From: Bacillus sp. AFS059628
Lineage (GTDB): Bacteria > Bacillota > Bacilli > Bacillales > Bacillaceae_G
DNA length: 64,000 nucleotides
Reading direction: 5' to 3'
Assembly (NCBI RefSeq): GCF_002571225.1
Contig: NZ_NVEC01000036.1
Span: forward strand, 20,385 to 84,384
This document shows, in pieces, positions 17,377-25,725 of this stretch (positions are counted from its first letter, which is position 1; each line of letters starts with the position of its first letter). The translations under genes and the position numbers were made by a program. The notes below the pieces were generated by a model. The model worked only from the letters and a program-made list of their open reading frames with translations, made no database searches and was not told the DNA's origin.

Positions 17377-17452
17377 TCGACAAAATATGACAATTAGTAA
17401 ATGATTCATTTGCTAATATAAGATGAGAAATCTTACATTTTGCAAATTGCAT
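17377..17452 (+). promoter_or_regulatory. Promoter-leader module copy 4
   Basis: TCGACA (17377-17382), 17 bp and AATGAT (17400-17405). The leader AAGATGAGAAATCTTACATT is shared with copies 2 and 3; AAGAT-GAGAA-ATCTT can form a small hairpin. Confidence 0.75.
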
Positions 17453-17483
17453 TCCAGAAAAACAACAAGAATTGAGGAAAACT

Positions 17484-18317
17484 ATGAAAAGAATCATTTT
17501 GACTATTATCACTGCAATGTTTATTTTATCCGGTTGTGGTGGACCAGAACATACTACTGAGAATTTGAATAGTATTGTCTCCGAAATATCAAAGGATAAA
17601 GAAATTAAGAATTATCTAAAGTCCGTAATATATAAAGAACTAGAAAATACAGATCCAAATGCTGAAAATCCATATTATTCTTATGACATCGTGGCTTCCC
17701 TTAACGATTCATTTGATAAATTACAACCTAAAGAACAATATGAATACTTAGTATCCATAGGTAAACTCATTGAAAAACAAGGTGGAAAACCACAAGGTAA
17801 AGATGGTGCGGGAGATCTGTACTGTGGACAAGGCATTTCATGCGAAGTGTTTAGTATTGTATTGAAAACAGAGCAACACGAATATTACGCATCTTATAGC
17901 TACCTTCATTCAGTTGGAGATGAGCTGCACTTAGATGATAAAGATAAAAGTTATATTGAAAGTAATATTATTTACGATGCAAGTGCTAAAGATGGAATAC
18001 CTGTTAAACCCGTCAAAACTGAAACCAGTACTACACCACCTTCAACTGACACTTCCTCTTCAGCTAATGAAGAAGTAGAAAAGATTAAGAATGCTACTGG
18101 TAGGGATTGGGTTGATTTATCATTTGATGATAAATTTATATATGTTCAAACAGTTATTGAATCGATGAAGTCTGCAGGTAGATCAGTAACGGCCGACGCA
18201 TATTGGTTTATTGATGCATTAAACGCCTACTATGGAGGCGGAAAAGACGCTAGTGCATCAGATAAAATAATTGATATTATGGCAATGTCCGGAGTTTCTG
18301 GTGGCGTAATCAAGTAA
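17484..18317 (+). CDS. Lipoprotein, unknown family
   Basis: A 277-residue protein. The signal peptide ends in LSGC (lipobox, about 14-17). The extracytoplasmic part has a Cys pair in LYCGQGISCEVF (about 112-123) that may be bridged. A threonine/serine-proline linker (about 185-205) leads to a C-terminal alpha-helical module starting ATGRDWVDLSFDDKF. The start at 17484 has GAGG in front; the TTG four codons earlier does not. It is a one-gene unit driven by promoter-leader module 4 and closed by shared 3' module 8. Confidence 0.65.
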   Translation: MKRIILTIITAMFILSGCGGPEHTTENLNSIVSEISKDKEIKNYLKSVIYKELENTDPNAENPYYSYDIVASLNDSFDKLQPKEQYEYLVSIGKLIEKQGGKPQGKDGAGDLYCGQGISCEVFSIVLKTEQHEYYASYSYLHSVGDELHLDDKDKSYIESNIIYDASAKDGIPVKPVKTETSTTPPSTDTSSSANEEVEKIKNATGRDWVDLSFDDKFIYVQTVIESMKSAGRSVTADAYWFIDALNAYYGGGKDASASDKIIDIMAMSGVSGGVIK

Positions 18318-18363
18318 ATTAAAGTGGTTCAAATCGGAAGGCACCTTTAGGTGTCTTTTCTTT
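18318..18363 (+). terminator. Shared 3' module copy 8
   Basis: AAATTAAAGTGGTTCAAATC, then the hairpin GGCACC-TTTA-GGTGTC with T-run, directly after the lipoprotein stop codon. Confidence 0.75.
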
Positions 18364-18450
18364 TGTACATTATATCTATTACATGCTCATTGATTTTTTA
18401 TGTACGTTTGATATAATTATTGTAATAGTATTACAGTAATACCTTGTGTA

Positions 18451-18582
18451 TATAATAAAAAGAAGAGATGCGCTAACATCTCTTCAAGTAACTGCTACCG
18501 CAAGGTGGTCGGTTGCTTAAACTTATTTTTTGCGTTTAGAACCGCCCTTTCGCTTGCCGGCATTTGGGGCGGTTCTTTTATT
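18451..18582 (+). ncRNA. Putative antisense RNA of type I toxin-antitoxin pair
   Basis: On the plus strand a TATAAT -10 lies at 18451-18456. A strong terminator follows: AGAACCGCC (18538-18546) with GGCGGTTCT (18568-18576) and TTTTATTT. The terminator lies inside the opposite toxin reading frame, so the RNA of about 120 bases overlaps the 3' part of the toxin mRNA. This is the layout of TxpA/RatA-type pairs. The -35 element is poor. Confidence 0.5.
18457..18486 (-). terminator. Terminator of toxin mRNA
   Basis: On the minus strand GAAGAGATG-TTAGCG-CATCTCTTC is followed by TTTTTATT. Confidence 0.75.
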
Positions 18583-18687
18583 TCGTTTACTGCTAATCTT
18601 CTTCGCCAGCTCATTCGCATAAGCTGTTGCAAATACTGTAAGGAATACCTTAGCAGCGTCATACAATAAATTAAATAAAGAATCCAT
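18523..18687 (-). CDS. Candidate type I toxin (small hydrophobic-basic peptide)
   Basis: A 54-residue peptide with a perfect GGAGGTGA ribosome binding site. It has one hydrophobic segment (about 4-22, LFNLLYDAAKVFLTVFATAY) and a highly basic tail with KRNKRT and GKRKGGSKRKK. The SD is partly paired: CCTTTCTCT and AGAGAGAAAGG form a hairpin just before it, as in known type I toxin mRNAs. The codons for the tail contain the terminator of a converging RNA. It resembles TxpA/YonT-like toxins in build, not in detailed sequence. Membrane depolarisation is the expected action if this is right. Confidence 0.6.
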   Translation of the reverse strand: MDSLFNLLYDAAKVFLTVFATAYANELAKKISSKRNKRTAPNAGKRKGGSKRKK

Positions 18688-18924
18688 TCGGTCACCTCCT
18701 TTCTCTCTAGAATCAGAGAAAGGATAGCAACCTCCCGCCCTCACAATATACAGTTACATACAGTCTATCACACAATTTTATTAGAGGAAATATCATTGGA
18801 ATAATCTCAAATTACATCGAGCTAAAAATAGAATATAGATTTTTTCACTTTTACGATACATTTATGAAACATTCACATGTTACGTTATATAAGTCCTTTT
18901 TGGATCATATTCATTCTGTCAAAA

Positions 18925-18955
18925 GGCCCTAGTCCCCTCTAGGGTTTTTTACGTT
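18925..18955 (+). terminator. Rho-independent terminator
   Basis: GCCCTAG-TCCCCT-CTAGGG followed by TTTTTT. No gene lies directly upstream on this strand, so it may end a small RNA from about 18800. Confidence 0.6.
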
Positions 18956-18973
18956 TAAATAAAGAAGTGTACT

Positions 18974-19095
18974 GTATTTCTCAATGCACAACATTACTTA
19001 ACATGATAAAATAATATTTGGATTGGCGTCCAATACATATTGTTAAAATTAAAGTGGTTCAAGTCGGAGGAAGGCACCTTAGGGTGTCTTTTTTT
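18974..19095 (+). repeat. Shared 3' module, long copy B (module copy 9)
   Basis: Near-identical to 14194-14312 over about 118 bases: GTATTTCTCAATG, TAATATTTGGAT, GTCCAATACATATT, GTGGTTCAAGTCGG, then GGCACC-TTAG-GGTGTC and T-run. No gene precedes it within 400 bases on the plus strand. Confidence 0.8.
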
Positions 19096-19364
19096 ATGAT
19101 TTTACACAGATAAAAAGCCCCTTTAGGGGTAGTACTAACAAAACGCGAATTCTGTACGTTAAGGTTAAATCCCTTGATATAACAATGTTTTCGTTATAAG
19201 TATCAAAAACGAACGTTTATGGGATTATGTTTCCTCAACTAACGTATGCAGCTTAGTTACGAAATAATATAGTATAATCTGGTAATATGTAATTATAAAA
19301 TTAAAATCCTGTTATAAGAAAAATAAGAGTATTAATAAATTAAAGATGTAATGGGGGGAACAAT

Positions 19365-19826
19365 ATGAGCCGAAAATCAGAACCTACAAAATTAGATATA
19401 TTTAAAGTCGATACTCATGAGGGTGAGATAGTTGAACGTAATAGTTCAACTATTAGTCCTACTGCCAGTAATAGGTCAATCGGAAAAGAAGTTGCAGCTA
19501 CAGTAGTAATAGAAATTATTAAAGAAGCAGCACCAGTTGTCATAGAAAAGATAAAAGGAAGAATCGATGATGATCGAGATGAAATAAAGAAAATTAGAGA
19601 GGATAGAAGGGCAATTCTGCAAAGGGACTTCAATAACTTAATAAAAAATATTGAAAAAGAAGAAGCTAAGGAAGATTACAATCAAGAAAGAATTGATAAA
19701 TGGTATGAACGGATAGATAAGATAAAACAAGAGCTTAATGATATGGAAGAAAAGGCAGATGGTTTTGCAAAAGGATTGTTAAAATCATTCAAAGGATTTG
19801 TATCATCGAGATTAGGAAGCAAATAA
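19365..19826 (+). CDS. Hypothetical helical protein
   Basis: A 153-residue protein with GGGGGG before the ATG. A disordered N-terminus (1-45) is followed by a hydrophobic/amphipathic stretch (VAATVVIEIIKEAAPVVIEK, about 43-62), a long charged coiled coil (about 65-130) and an amphipathic tail FAKGLLKSFKGFVSSRLGSK. The build suggests membrane-surface association without a true transmembrane helix. No family was recognised. Its terminator (GACAGTAT/ATACTGTC, 19840-19888) follows. Confidence 0.55.
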   Translation: MSRKSEPTKLDIFKVDTHEGEIVERNSSTISPTASNRSIGKEVAATVVIEIIKEAAPVVIEKIKGRIDDDRDEIKKIREDRRAILQRDFNNLIKNIEKEEAKEDYNQERIDKWYERIDKIKQELNDMEEKADGFAKGLLKSFKGFVSSRLGSK

Positions 19827-19839
19827 ACAGTATAAATAA

Positions 19840-19888
19840 AAAGGACAGTATATTACTCGTGACAGAGTATTTATACTGTCTTTTTTAT
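19840..19888 (+). terminator. Rho-independent terminator
   Basis: AAAAAGGACAGTATA and TATACTGTCTTTTTT with a long loop, directly after the preceding gene. Confidence 0.75.
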
Positions 19889-20024
19889 TAGAAGTAGATT
19901 CTTTAACGTACAGGAAATCGACTTTTTAGGTTGAATCTAGCTTAGGGTTAGGGTACAAAATTTCCGAAATGTTGGTTGTACCCCCTTTATAAAGAGGCTT
20001 TTTATTATAAATAGATTTTATTAA

Positions 20025-20294
20025 TTAATACCATCCTTCAAAATAACCTGTCCATGTGCCATCCGATTCTTGCCATGCGTCTTTCAAGTACCACGTGATA
20101 CCATATAGTACAGTTTTGCTCGGTATAGAATTTCTTGAAAAATAACCTGTTAAAGTTATACTTTTCTTATCCGCTGCCATAGTAACCTTTTCCGTCTTTG
20201 CGCTGTCAGTATTAGGTGTTGCAGCCATCGCTCCACCTGCACCAGATAACATGATTCCAGTTGCTAATGCTCCAACTACTAATTTCTTGAACAT
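20025..20294 (-). CDS. Secreted small protein
   Basis: An 89-residue protein. The signal peptide MFKKLVVGALATGIMLSGAG ends with AMA, predicting cleavage near residue 24. The mature part is about 65 residues, rich in W, Y, T and G, with two aromatic repeats (ITWYLKDAWQ, WTGYFEGWY), probably a beta-type fold. AAGGGGG precedes the ATG. It has a sister protein with a similar signal peptide at 33101. Secretion is well supported; the function is unknown. Confidence 0.7.
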   Translation of the reverse strand: MFKKLVVGALATGIMLSGAGGAMAATPNTDSAKTEKVTMAADKKSITLTGYFSRNSIPSKTVLYGITWYLKDAWQESDGTWTGYFEGWY

Positions 20295-20673
20295 AATAAA
20301 TCCCCCTTAAATATTTTTTATAACTTGCATCTTAAATGTATCACTTTTGTGATTTCTGTAAATATTTTGAATTTGTAGAAATATTTATTTAAATTTTATC
20401 AATATTTGTAATGCATTTTATCAAATGGAAAATAGAGGGATTTATTGTGGTATGTAATAATGCATGTTCATTTAGAAAAAAATCGTGATAAAATCTAAGC
20501 ACCTGTTCTATTTTTTCAGTTAAAATGGAAACCTTACTTCTTATTTACCACAACAAGAGAAGACACCTTAGGGTGTCTTTTTTTGTACATAAAAAAACTC
20601 ACCATCCTACACAAATGGCGAGATCCTTATATATTATTTAATATCTTGTTTTCTCTAATGCTTTTCTTCTTAG
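20295..20673. other. AT-rich interval with shared terminator
   Basis: No gene. It contains the promoter region of the secreted protein, the shared 3' module copy 10 hairpin (20567-20590) and a CTCACCATC...GGCGAG hairpin (about 20598-20625) that probably ends paralogue D. Confidence 0.55.
20567..20590 (+). terminator. Shared 3' module copy 10
   Basis: Hairpin AAGACACC-TTAG-GGTGTCTT with T-run. The GGTTCAAGTC tract is replaced by unrelated sequence. Confidence 0.7.
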
Positions 20674-20877
20674 TTAAAAATTTATTTGCATCATAAACCA
20701 ATAACCAAAAATTATTACAGCCAGTCCCATAGCAGCACCTAATAGTATTTGTCCATCAGTATCAGTCCAAAATTCTTTTAAATCTGCTTTTGCCTTTTTC
20801 CTATTTTCGCCTGTTGAAAATAGATAACGAATAGAATATATAACTAGTAAAAAGAATGACGTGATTATATCTATCAT
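20674..20877 (-). CDS. Small two-helix membrane protein, paralogue D
   Basis: 67 residues. Helix 1 is MIDIITSFFLLVIYSIRYLF, followed by STGENRKKAKADLKEFWTDT and DGQILL, then helix 2 ending in FMMQINF. It is closest to paralogue A in the first 25 residues. GGGAGGTACATAAGTA precedes the ATG, as in the other members. The conserved GP in the loop is changed to TD here. Confidence 0.7.
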   Translation of the reverse strand: MIDIITSFFLLVIYSIRYLFSTGENRKKAKADLKEFWTDTDGQILLGAAMGLAVIIFGYWFMMQINF

Positions 20878-20943
20878 TACTTATGTACCTCCCTAATGCG
20901 TGCTATTAATTTCCTTATACGTTTTAAACTAAGATATCTGAAA

Positions 20944-21131
20944 TCATAATGTTAATAAATATATCCCCCCGATTAAAAGTGCCGCAGCAAAGACTAATAT
21001 TATTATTCCATCAGGACTATTAAGAATTTCTTTTATATGTTTTTTGCTATTTGCTTAGTTTCTCCACTTGAAAAGAGATAAACAATGGAATGGAGAATTA
21101 GTAAGAAAAACGCCGTAACTACCTCTATCAT
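20944..21131 (-). pseudogene. Frameshifted paralogue E of the small membrane protein
   Basis: It starts like the family (MIEVVTAFFLLILHSIVYLF, SSGETKQIAK) and then hits a stop within an A-rich run (GCAAAAAACATATAAAAG). Reading one frame over restores HIKEILNSPDG and a second hydrophobic helix to a stop at 20944. A single-base indel explains it. Confidence 0.65.
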
Positions 21132-21502
21132 GGTTTATGTACCTCCTAATATATATGTACCTTTAATTAACCAATAATTTCCTTATAGGCCCAATACCAG
21201 CGTAGCTAAGTTTAGGGGCAAAGTAGCTTATTTTGTAACAAAAATGAAGGATTAATCTTACAAAATTGATTAGTAAGATTAATCCTTCATTTGGACTAAG
21301 AAAACTCGTTGTTATCATGCATATAGTTGTTTTACCAGAGTAACATGGTCCAGGTAATCTAAAACGTTAACCACTACTATTTTGGAGTATTTTGTATTAA
21401 TATCACTTTTCGGGGGATGGGCAAATATTCTTCTTAATAATTTGAGTCATCATTTATCCAACAAACCAATATAAGCGATCTATATAATAAAATTATTATT
21501 TA
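21132..21502. other. Gene-free interval with perfect 19-bp stem
   Basis: A perfect inverted repeat AATGAAGGATTAATCTTAC (21243-21261) and its complement (21273-21291) encloses 11 bases. It is a strong hairpin without a clear T-run. On the minus strand a short remnant frame (about 21318-21395) reads VVVNVLDYLDHVTLVKQLYA and then stop, apparently the end of a lost gene. Nothing else is supported. Confidence 0.5.
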
Positions 21503-21982
21503 TTAAAAAACATTTGCTATAACAACAATAGAGTTATGTAATGAGTGAATCAAAAAAACAATCCAAAAAGCAGATATAGTAACTTCAACTTTTTCATTCT
21601 TTTTTTGATATAACCAATAAGCGTAGTTATATAATACTCCAATTATTGCTGTAGCGACTATATAAGTAATACCCTCTGAATGACTTAATCCGAATATAAT
21701 TGATGCTATTAAAATGATAAGATAATCACGATCTTTAATAAGAGGAATACAACTTAATACCCAAAATAAAAATACCTGAAAAATTACTGTTTCATATACA
21801 GGTGCCGCAAATACTCCTACTAAAATCTGTATAATAGCGGGGTCTTCCTTTATCGGATGTTGTTTTATCGCTGGTAAAAATAAATCTAATGGTATCACAA
21901 GTAAAAATGATCCCAATACTATAAGTAATACAAACCAAATTATAGGTAAATCAAGCATAAATCTATTCAATTTCGCTAACAT
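21503..21982 (-). CDS. Divergent CPBP-family (Abi) membrane protease-like protein
   Basis: A 159-residue multi-pass membrane protein. CPBP enzymes have EExxxR, FxxxH and HxxxN-type motifs. Here AAPVYETVIFQ keeps the first glutamate but has T for the second and Q for the arginine; FGLSH and HSLHN retain the histidines. Members of this family sit in bacteriocin loci and give self-immunity or process peptides. It is the last gene of the exporter operon, seven bases after the HlyD-type gene when the upstream TTG is used; the ATG at 21982 has better ribosome-binding sequence. Confidence 0.65.
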   Translation of the reverse strand: MLAKLNRFMLDLPIIWFVLLIVLGSFLLVIPLDLFLPAIKQHPIKEDPAIIQILVGVFAAPVYETVIFQVFLFWVLSCIPLIKDRDYLIILIASIIFGLSHSEGITYIVATAIIGVLYNYAYWLYQKKNEKVEVTISAFWIVFLIHSLHNSIVVIANVF

Positions 21983-22015
21983 ATAAGTATTCACTCTCGC
22001 TTTTATCAAATTCTA

Positions 22016-23329
22016 CTAATTGGAAGTCAAATCTAATCTTCTCAATATAAATTTCCATATAGGTTCTTCTCCTATCACGACAGAAGCTCTACCTATCATC
22101 CCTGTATGCAATTCATATAATTCTTTAGTATCAATTGTCCCCTCTAATTCATATACATAAGTTTTTGAATCTTTATCAAAAATTGGATGTGCTGATAAAT
22201 ATATTACTTTTCCTATTTGCTTATCCGTCTTTTTCAACTTAAATGAATACTGGATTCTATCTCCCTTTTTTATCCCTTTTATATCTTGAGCTGACAACAA
22301 AATTCTCACCTTTTTTTCATCTTCTTTTGGAATAATTGATACTACCTCTCGACCCGATTCAATCAAATCACCTTGCTGTATAATAGAAGGGAATTGTACA
22401 ATACCATCCCTTTTCGCTTTTATAGTTGTCGTTTCATTTTGGTTGTGTAATCCATCTAAATCTTGTTTTTTTACAAATATTTCTTGTTCTAAAGATTGAA
22501 TTCGTTGATTAACTGAGATAATAGCATTCTCTTTATATTGATTTAAATTATCTTTCTTTTGTTCTTGTTTACCTTTCCTAACAATATCAACCTTTTTTCT
22601 TTCATTCTCTAAATTTCCCTTTCTCTGTTCAATTCGCTTTTCAATACTACTTTGTTGAAATTTTAGAGAATCTTCTTTATCATCTAATGATTGTTTTTGT
22701 TCTTCTAATAAATTCTCTCTCTTTCTTTGTTTACCAATAGATTCTATTTCTCTTTGAATATTTTCTTTTTCTGCATTTAATTCTTGTAGAATTTCATCTT
22801 GTTCATTTGATAATTTACTATTCTCTATTACCTCTATTTCATTTTCTTTTTCATTTTGCAAAGATTGATATCCCTGTTCATAGGTTTTATATTCTTCCCT
22901 AATTTTTATATCTACCTCATTAGAAAAGGAAAATTGATGAGATTGAATACTCTTCTTTAATTGTTCCAACATCCTCTTTTTTTCTTCCAAATATTGTACG
23001 GCTTGACCCGTTTGATTTTGTCTATTAGTTAACTCTTGATTCTTTAATTGAATCAAAGTATCTCCCTTTTTTACCTCATCTCCAGATTTAACCACAACAT
23101 TATCTACAATACCTGCAATTTCAGTTCTAGATACACTTATATCTGTTTTACCCTGTATTATTGCAGTTCCTTTACTAACAACATCAAATTTCCCAATATA
23201 TGCCCAAATCATAAAACCTATTAAACTTAAAAAAAGCAAAGATAATAATAAAGCAATAAACCGAGGTGGTTTTTTTTCTAATAGCTCCACACTATCTGTT
23301 AATTGATCAAAAGAATAGATTTTACTCAT
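22016..23329 (-). CDS. HlyD-type periplasmic-adaptor homologue for peptide export
   Basis: A 437-residue membrane fusion protein. One N-terminal transmembrane helix (about 30-50) precedes a lipoyl-type half-motif (GIVDNVVVKSGDEVKKGDTL). A very long coiled coil (about 110-300) follows, then the second half-motif (TTIKAKRDGIVQFPSIIQQG) and a beta domain. It works with C39-peptidase ABC exporters of bacteriocins. Its ATG overlaps the end of the ABC gene, with the ribosome binding site GAGGGGTG inside that gene, so synthesis is coupled. Confidence 0.88.
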   Translation of the reverse strand: MSKIYSFDQLTDSVELLEKKPPRFIALLLSLLFLSLIGFMIWAYIGKFDVVSKGTAIIQGKTDISVSRTEIAGIVDNVVVKSGDEVKKGDTLIQLKNQELTNRQNQTGQAVQYLEEKKRMLEQLKKSIQSHQFSFSNEVDIKIREEYKTYEQGYQSLQNEKENEIEVIENSKLSNEQDEILQELNAEKENIQREIESIGKQRKRENLLEEQKQSLDDKEDSLKFQQSSIEKRIEQRKGNLENERKKVDIVRKGKQEQKKDNLNQYKENAIISVNQRIQSLEQEIFVKKQDLDGLHNQNETTTIKAKRDGIVQFPSIIQQGDLIESGREVVSIIPKEDEKKVRILLSAQDIKGIKKGDRIQYSFKLKKTDKQIGKVIYLSAHPIFDKDSKTYVYELEGTIDTKELYELHTGMIGRASVVIGEEPIWKFILRRLDLTSN

Positions 23330-25538
23330 ATTGATCACCCCTCATTGCATAAAATTGTTGTTCTATATGCTCTACATGAACTGTTTGATTCTTCCAAAGA
23401 CGATAATATTCACCTTTTTTAAATAATAATTCTACATGTGAACCCTCTTCTATAATATTACCCTTTTCCATTACAAAAATTTGATTTGCATGTTCAATTG
23501 TACTTAAACGATGAGCAATCATAATTACTGTTATTCCTTGTAAACCTAATTCTTTTAACATATCTGTAATATGTTTTTCAGTTGTAGAATCTAAATTACT
23601 TGTTGCTTCATCTAAAATCAATATATCTGGTTTTTTCAATAAGGCTCTCGCAATTGCTAAACGTTGTCTTTGTCCACCTGATAAATTCGAAGCATTTTCC
23701 TCCAGAGGGGTTTCATAACGCAAAGGTAAATCACTAATAAAATCATGAACACAAGCCTGTTTACATACTTGAATAATTTCTTCTAATGAAACAGAGTTGT
23801 TAAGTCCAAATCTTAAATTATCATAAATAGATCCACTAAAGAAAAAAGATTCTTGTGATACATACGCAATTCGTTCTCTCAATGCTGTTCGATTTATCTC
23901 TTTAATATGATAATCATCATAATATATTTCACCTTGTTGCGGTTCATAGTAGGACATTAATAATTTTGAAATTGTTGTTTTACCTGAACCACTTTCCCCT
24001 ACAAAAGCTACTTGACTACCTGGTTCAATAGAAAAACTTATATTATTTAAAACATTCTTACGTGTTCCATAGCGAAATGTAATATTCGAACACTTAATTT
24101 TCCCAGATAAATACTTTGGAAAAACTTTATTATGTTCTTTTTCATCTTTTTCTATATCCAAATCAAATATTTCATTTAATCTTTCCCCTGCAACCAATGC
24201 AGATTGCATAGTAGGTTGAATTCCTATTAAATTTTCAATAGGGTTTAGAAAATATGCCAAAAGTGCATTATATGTAATCAATTCACCTATTGTCATATTA
24301 CCCTTTAATACTTGCATAGCACCCACCCAAAGAATAATTGTACCACCAATCAATTCAATTCCTGTCTTAATAGAACCCTGTAAATTCAATAACATTCCTT
24401 TTTTAAATATATATCTAAGTAAATTAATAAATCGACTTTCTGTTTGATAAAACACTTCTTTTTCAGCGTTATAAGATTTTACAGTTGCAATCCCATTTAA
24501 AGACTCTATTAAATACGATGTTAACTTTGCATTACTTTCCATTTCCTTACGATTAATACGTTGATATGGTCTATGAAATACAAATATAATTCCTATATAA
24601 AATGGAATTAATAATAATGTAATTCCAAATAACATTGGACTATGTGCATATAATAAAATTGCACCTAATAAAACCATTACAGTATCAATCATTAATGTAA
24701 TAGTTACATTTGATAAAGCATCACGTATTTTACCAGCATCCATAAATCTTGAAATAATTTCACCTACTTTTCTGGTCTCAAAAAAATTCATAGGTAAATT
24801 AATTACATGACGATAATATTCAAGTACTAATTGAACATCAATCCTTCGACTCAAATATAAAATTAAATGTGTTCTAAAATAAGAAAGTAAAACTTTAAAA
24901 ATATACAAAACAATAACTCCAACAGAAATAATATGAAGTGACTGTATTAACTGATTAACTACAATATCATCTATTAAAAATTTAAAATAAAACGCTCCCA
25001 ATAATCCAAATAAATTTAAGAAAATGGATGCTAAAAATATAGGAAAAAGCAAAGACTTTTGTGTTTTTAGTAATACTAAAAAACGTGATAATGTTCCTAC
25101 ATCCTTATTTCCCCTTTGAAAATTTTGACTAGGAACTAATAATACTAATATTCCAGTCCAAATTTTGCAAAAATCATCTTTCGAATATACCACTAACCCT
25201 TCAGCCGGATCAGCTACATATATTTTTTGCTTTTTTATTTTATAAACCACTACATAATGAAGTAATCCTCCTGGCATAACAACATGTGCAATTGCTGGTA
25301 AAGGAATTTCATTTAATGCCTCTGAATCAGTTGCTTTAACACCTTTTACCTCAAAACCTAATTTTTCACCAGATTCAATTAATCCTTGTACATTTGTCCC
25401 TTCTAAATCTGTTCCAGCAATTTCTCTAATTTTTGATATAGCTACAGAAAGACCATAATAACGGGAAACCATTGAAAGACAAGCTGGCCCACAATCTTTT
25501 AAATCCTGTTGTTTGACACAAATAAATTTTCTTTTCAA
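23322..25538 (-). CDS. Peptidase C39 ABC transporter (bacteriocin processing and export)
   Basis: A 738-residue PCAT-type exporter. The N-terminal C39 protease has QQDLKDCGPACL (Cys16), LLHYVVVY (His94) and VADPAEG (Asp110) as the catalytic set that cuts leaders after Gly-Gly. A six-helix membrane domain spans about 160-450. The nucleotide-binding domain has Walker A GESGSGKTT (about 511-519), LSGGQRQR (near 617) and ILILDEA. It starts with TTG after AGTAGGA. Its substrates are evidently the three double-glycine peptides encoded on the opposite strand just to the right. Confidence 0.93.
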   Translation of the reverse strand: MKRKFICVKQQDLKDCGPACLSMVSRYYGLSVAISKIREIAGTDLEGTNVQGLIESGEKLGFEVKGVKATDSEALNEIPLPAIAHVVMPGGLLHYVVVYKIKKQKIYVADPAEGLVVYSKDDFCKIWTGILVLLVPSQNFQRGNKDVGTLSRFLVLLKTQKSLLFPIFLASIFLNLFGLLGAFYFKFLIDDIVVNQLIQSLHIISVGVIVLYIFKVLLSYFRTHLILYLSRRIDVQLVLEYYRHVINLPMNFFETRKVGEIISRFMDAGKIRDALSNVTITLMIDTVMVLLGAILLYAHSPMLFGITLLLIPFYIGIIFVFHRPYQRINRKEMESNAKLTSYLIESLNGIATVKSYNAEKEVFYQTESRFINLLRYIFKKGMLLNLQGSIKTGIELIGGTIILWVGAMQVLKGNMTIGELITYNALLAYFLNPIENLIGIQPTMQSALVAGERLNEIFDLDIEKDEKEHNKVFPKYLSGKIKCSNITFRYGTRKNVLNNISFSIEPGSQVAFVGESGSGKTTISKLLMSYYEPQQGEIYYDDYHIKEINRTALRERIAYVSQESFFFSGSIYDNLRFGLNNSVSLEEIIQVCKQACVHDFISDLPLRYETPLEENASNLSGGQRQRLAIARALLKKPDILILDEATSNLDSTTEKHITDMLKELGLQGITVIMIAHRLSTIEHANQIFVMEKGNIIEEGSHVELLFKKGEYYRLWKNQTVHVEHIEQQFYAMRGDQYE

Positions 25539-25725
25539 GTTATATCCTACTCTCTTATTCCTATATAAAATTTAATAAATAAATTATATAATTATAAAAT
25601 TTCCAATTTGAAAAATATGCAAAATTGCATATCAAATTCAATATATTAGGATATATAATTATTATTGTTATTAATTTCAAAAAATTGATGCATTTTTCTA
25701 CACATTACAATTAGGAGGAAATATC

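Larger units (their letters stand above)
18770..19364. other. Gene-free interval carrying repeats
   Basis: It holds the toxin promoter region, a terminator at 18925, long shared 3' module copy 9 (18974-19095), a GCCCC-TTTA-GGGG hairpin at about 19112-19128, and a CTGTACGTTAAG word (19152-19163) that recurs inverted at 19901 and 27003. The promoter region of the next gene completes it. No coding frame is convincing. Confidence 0.6.
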
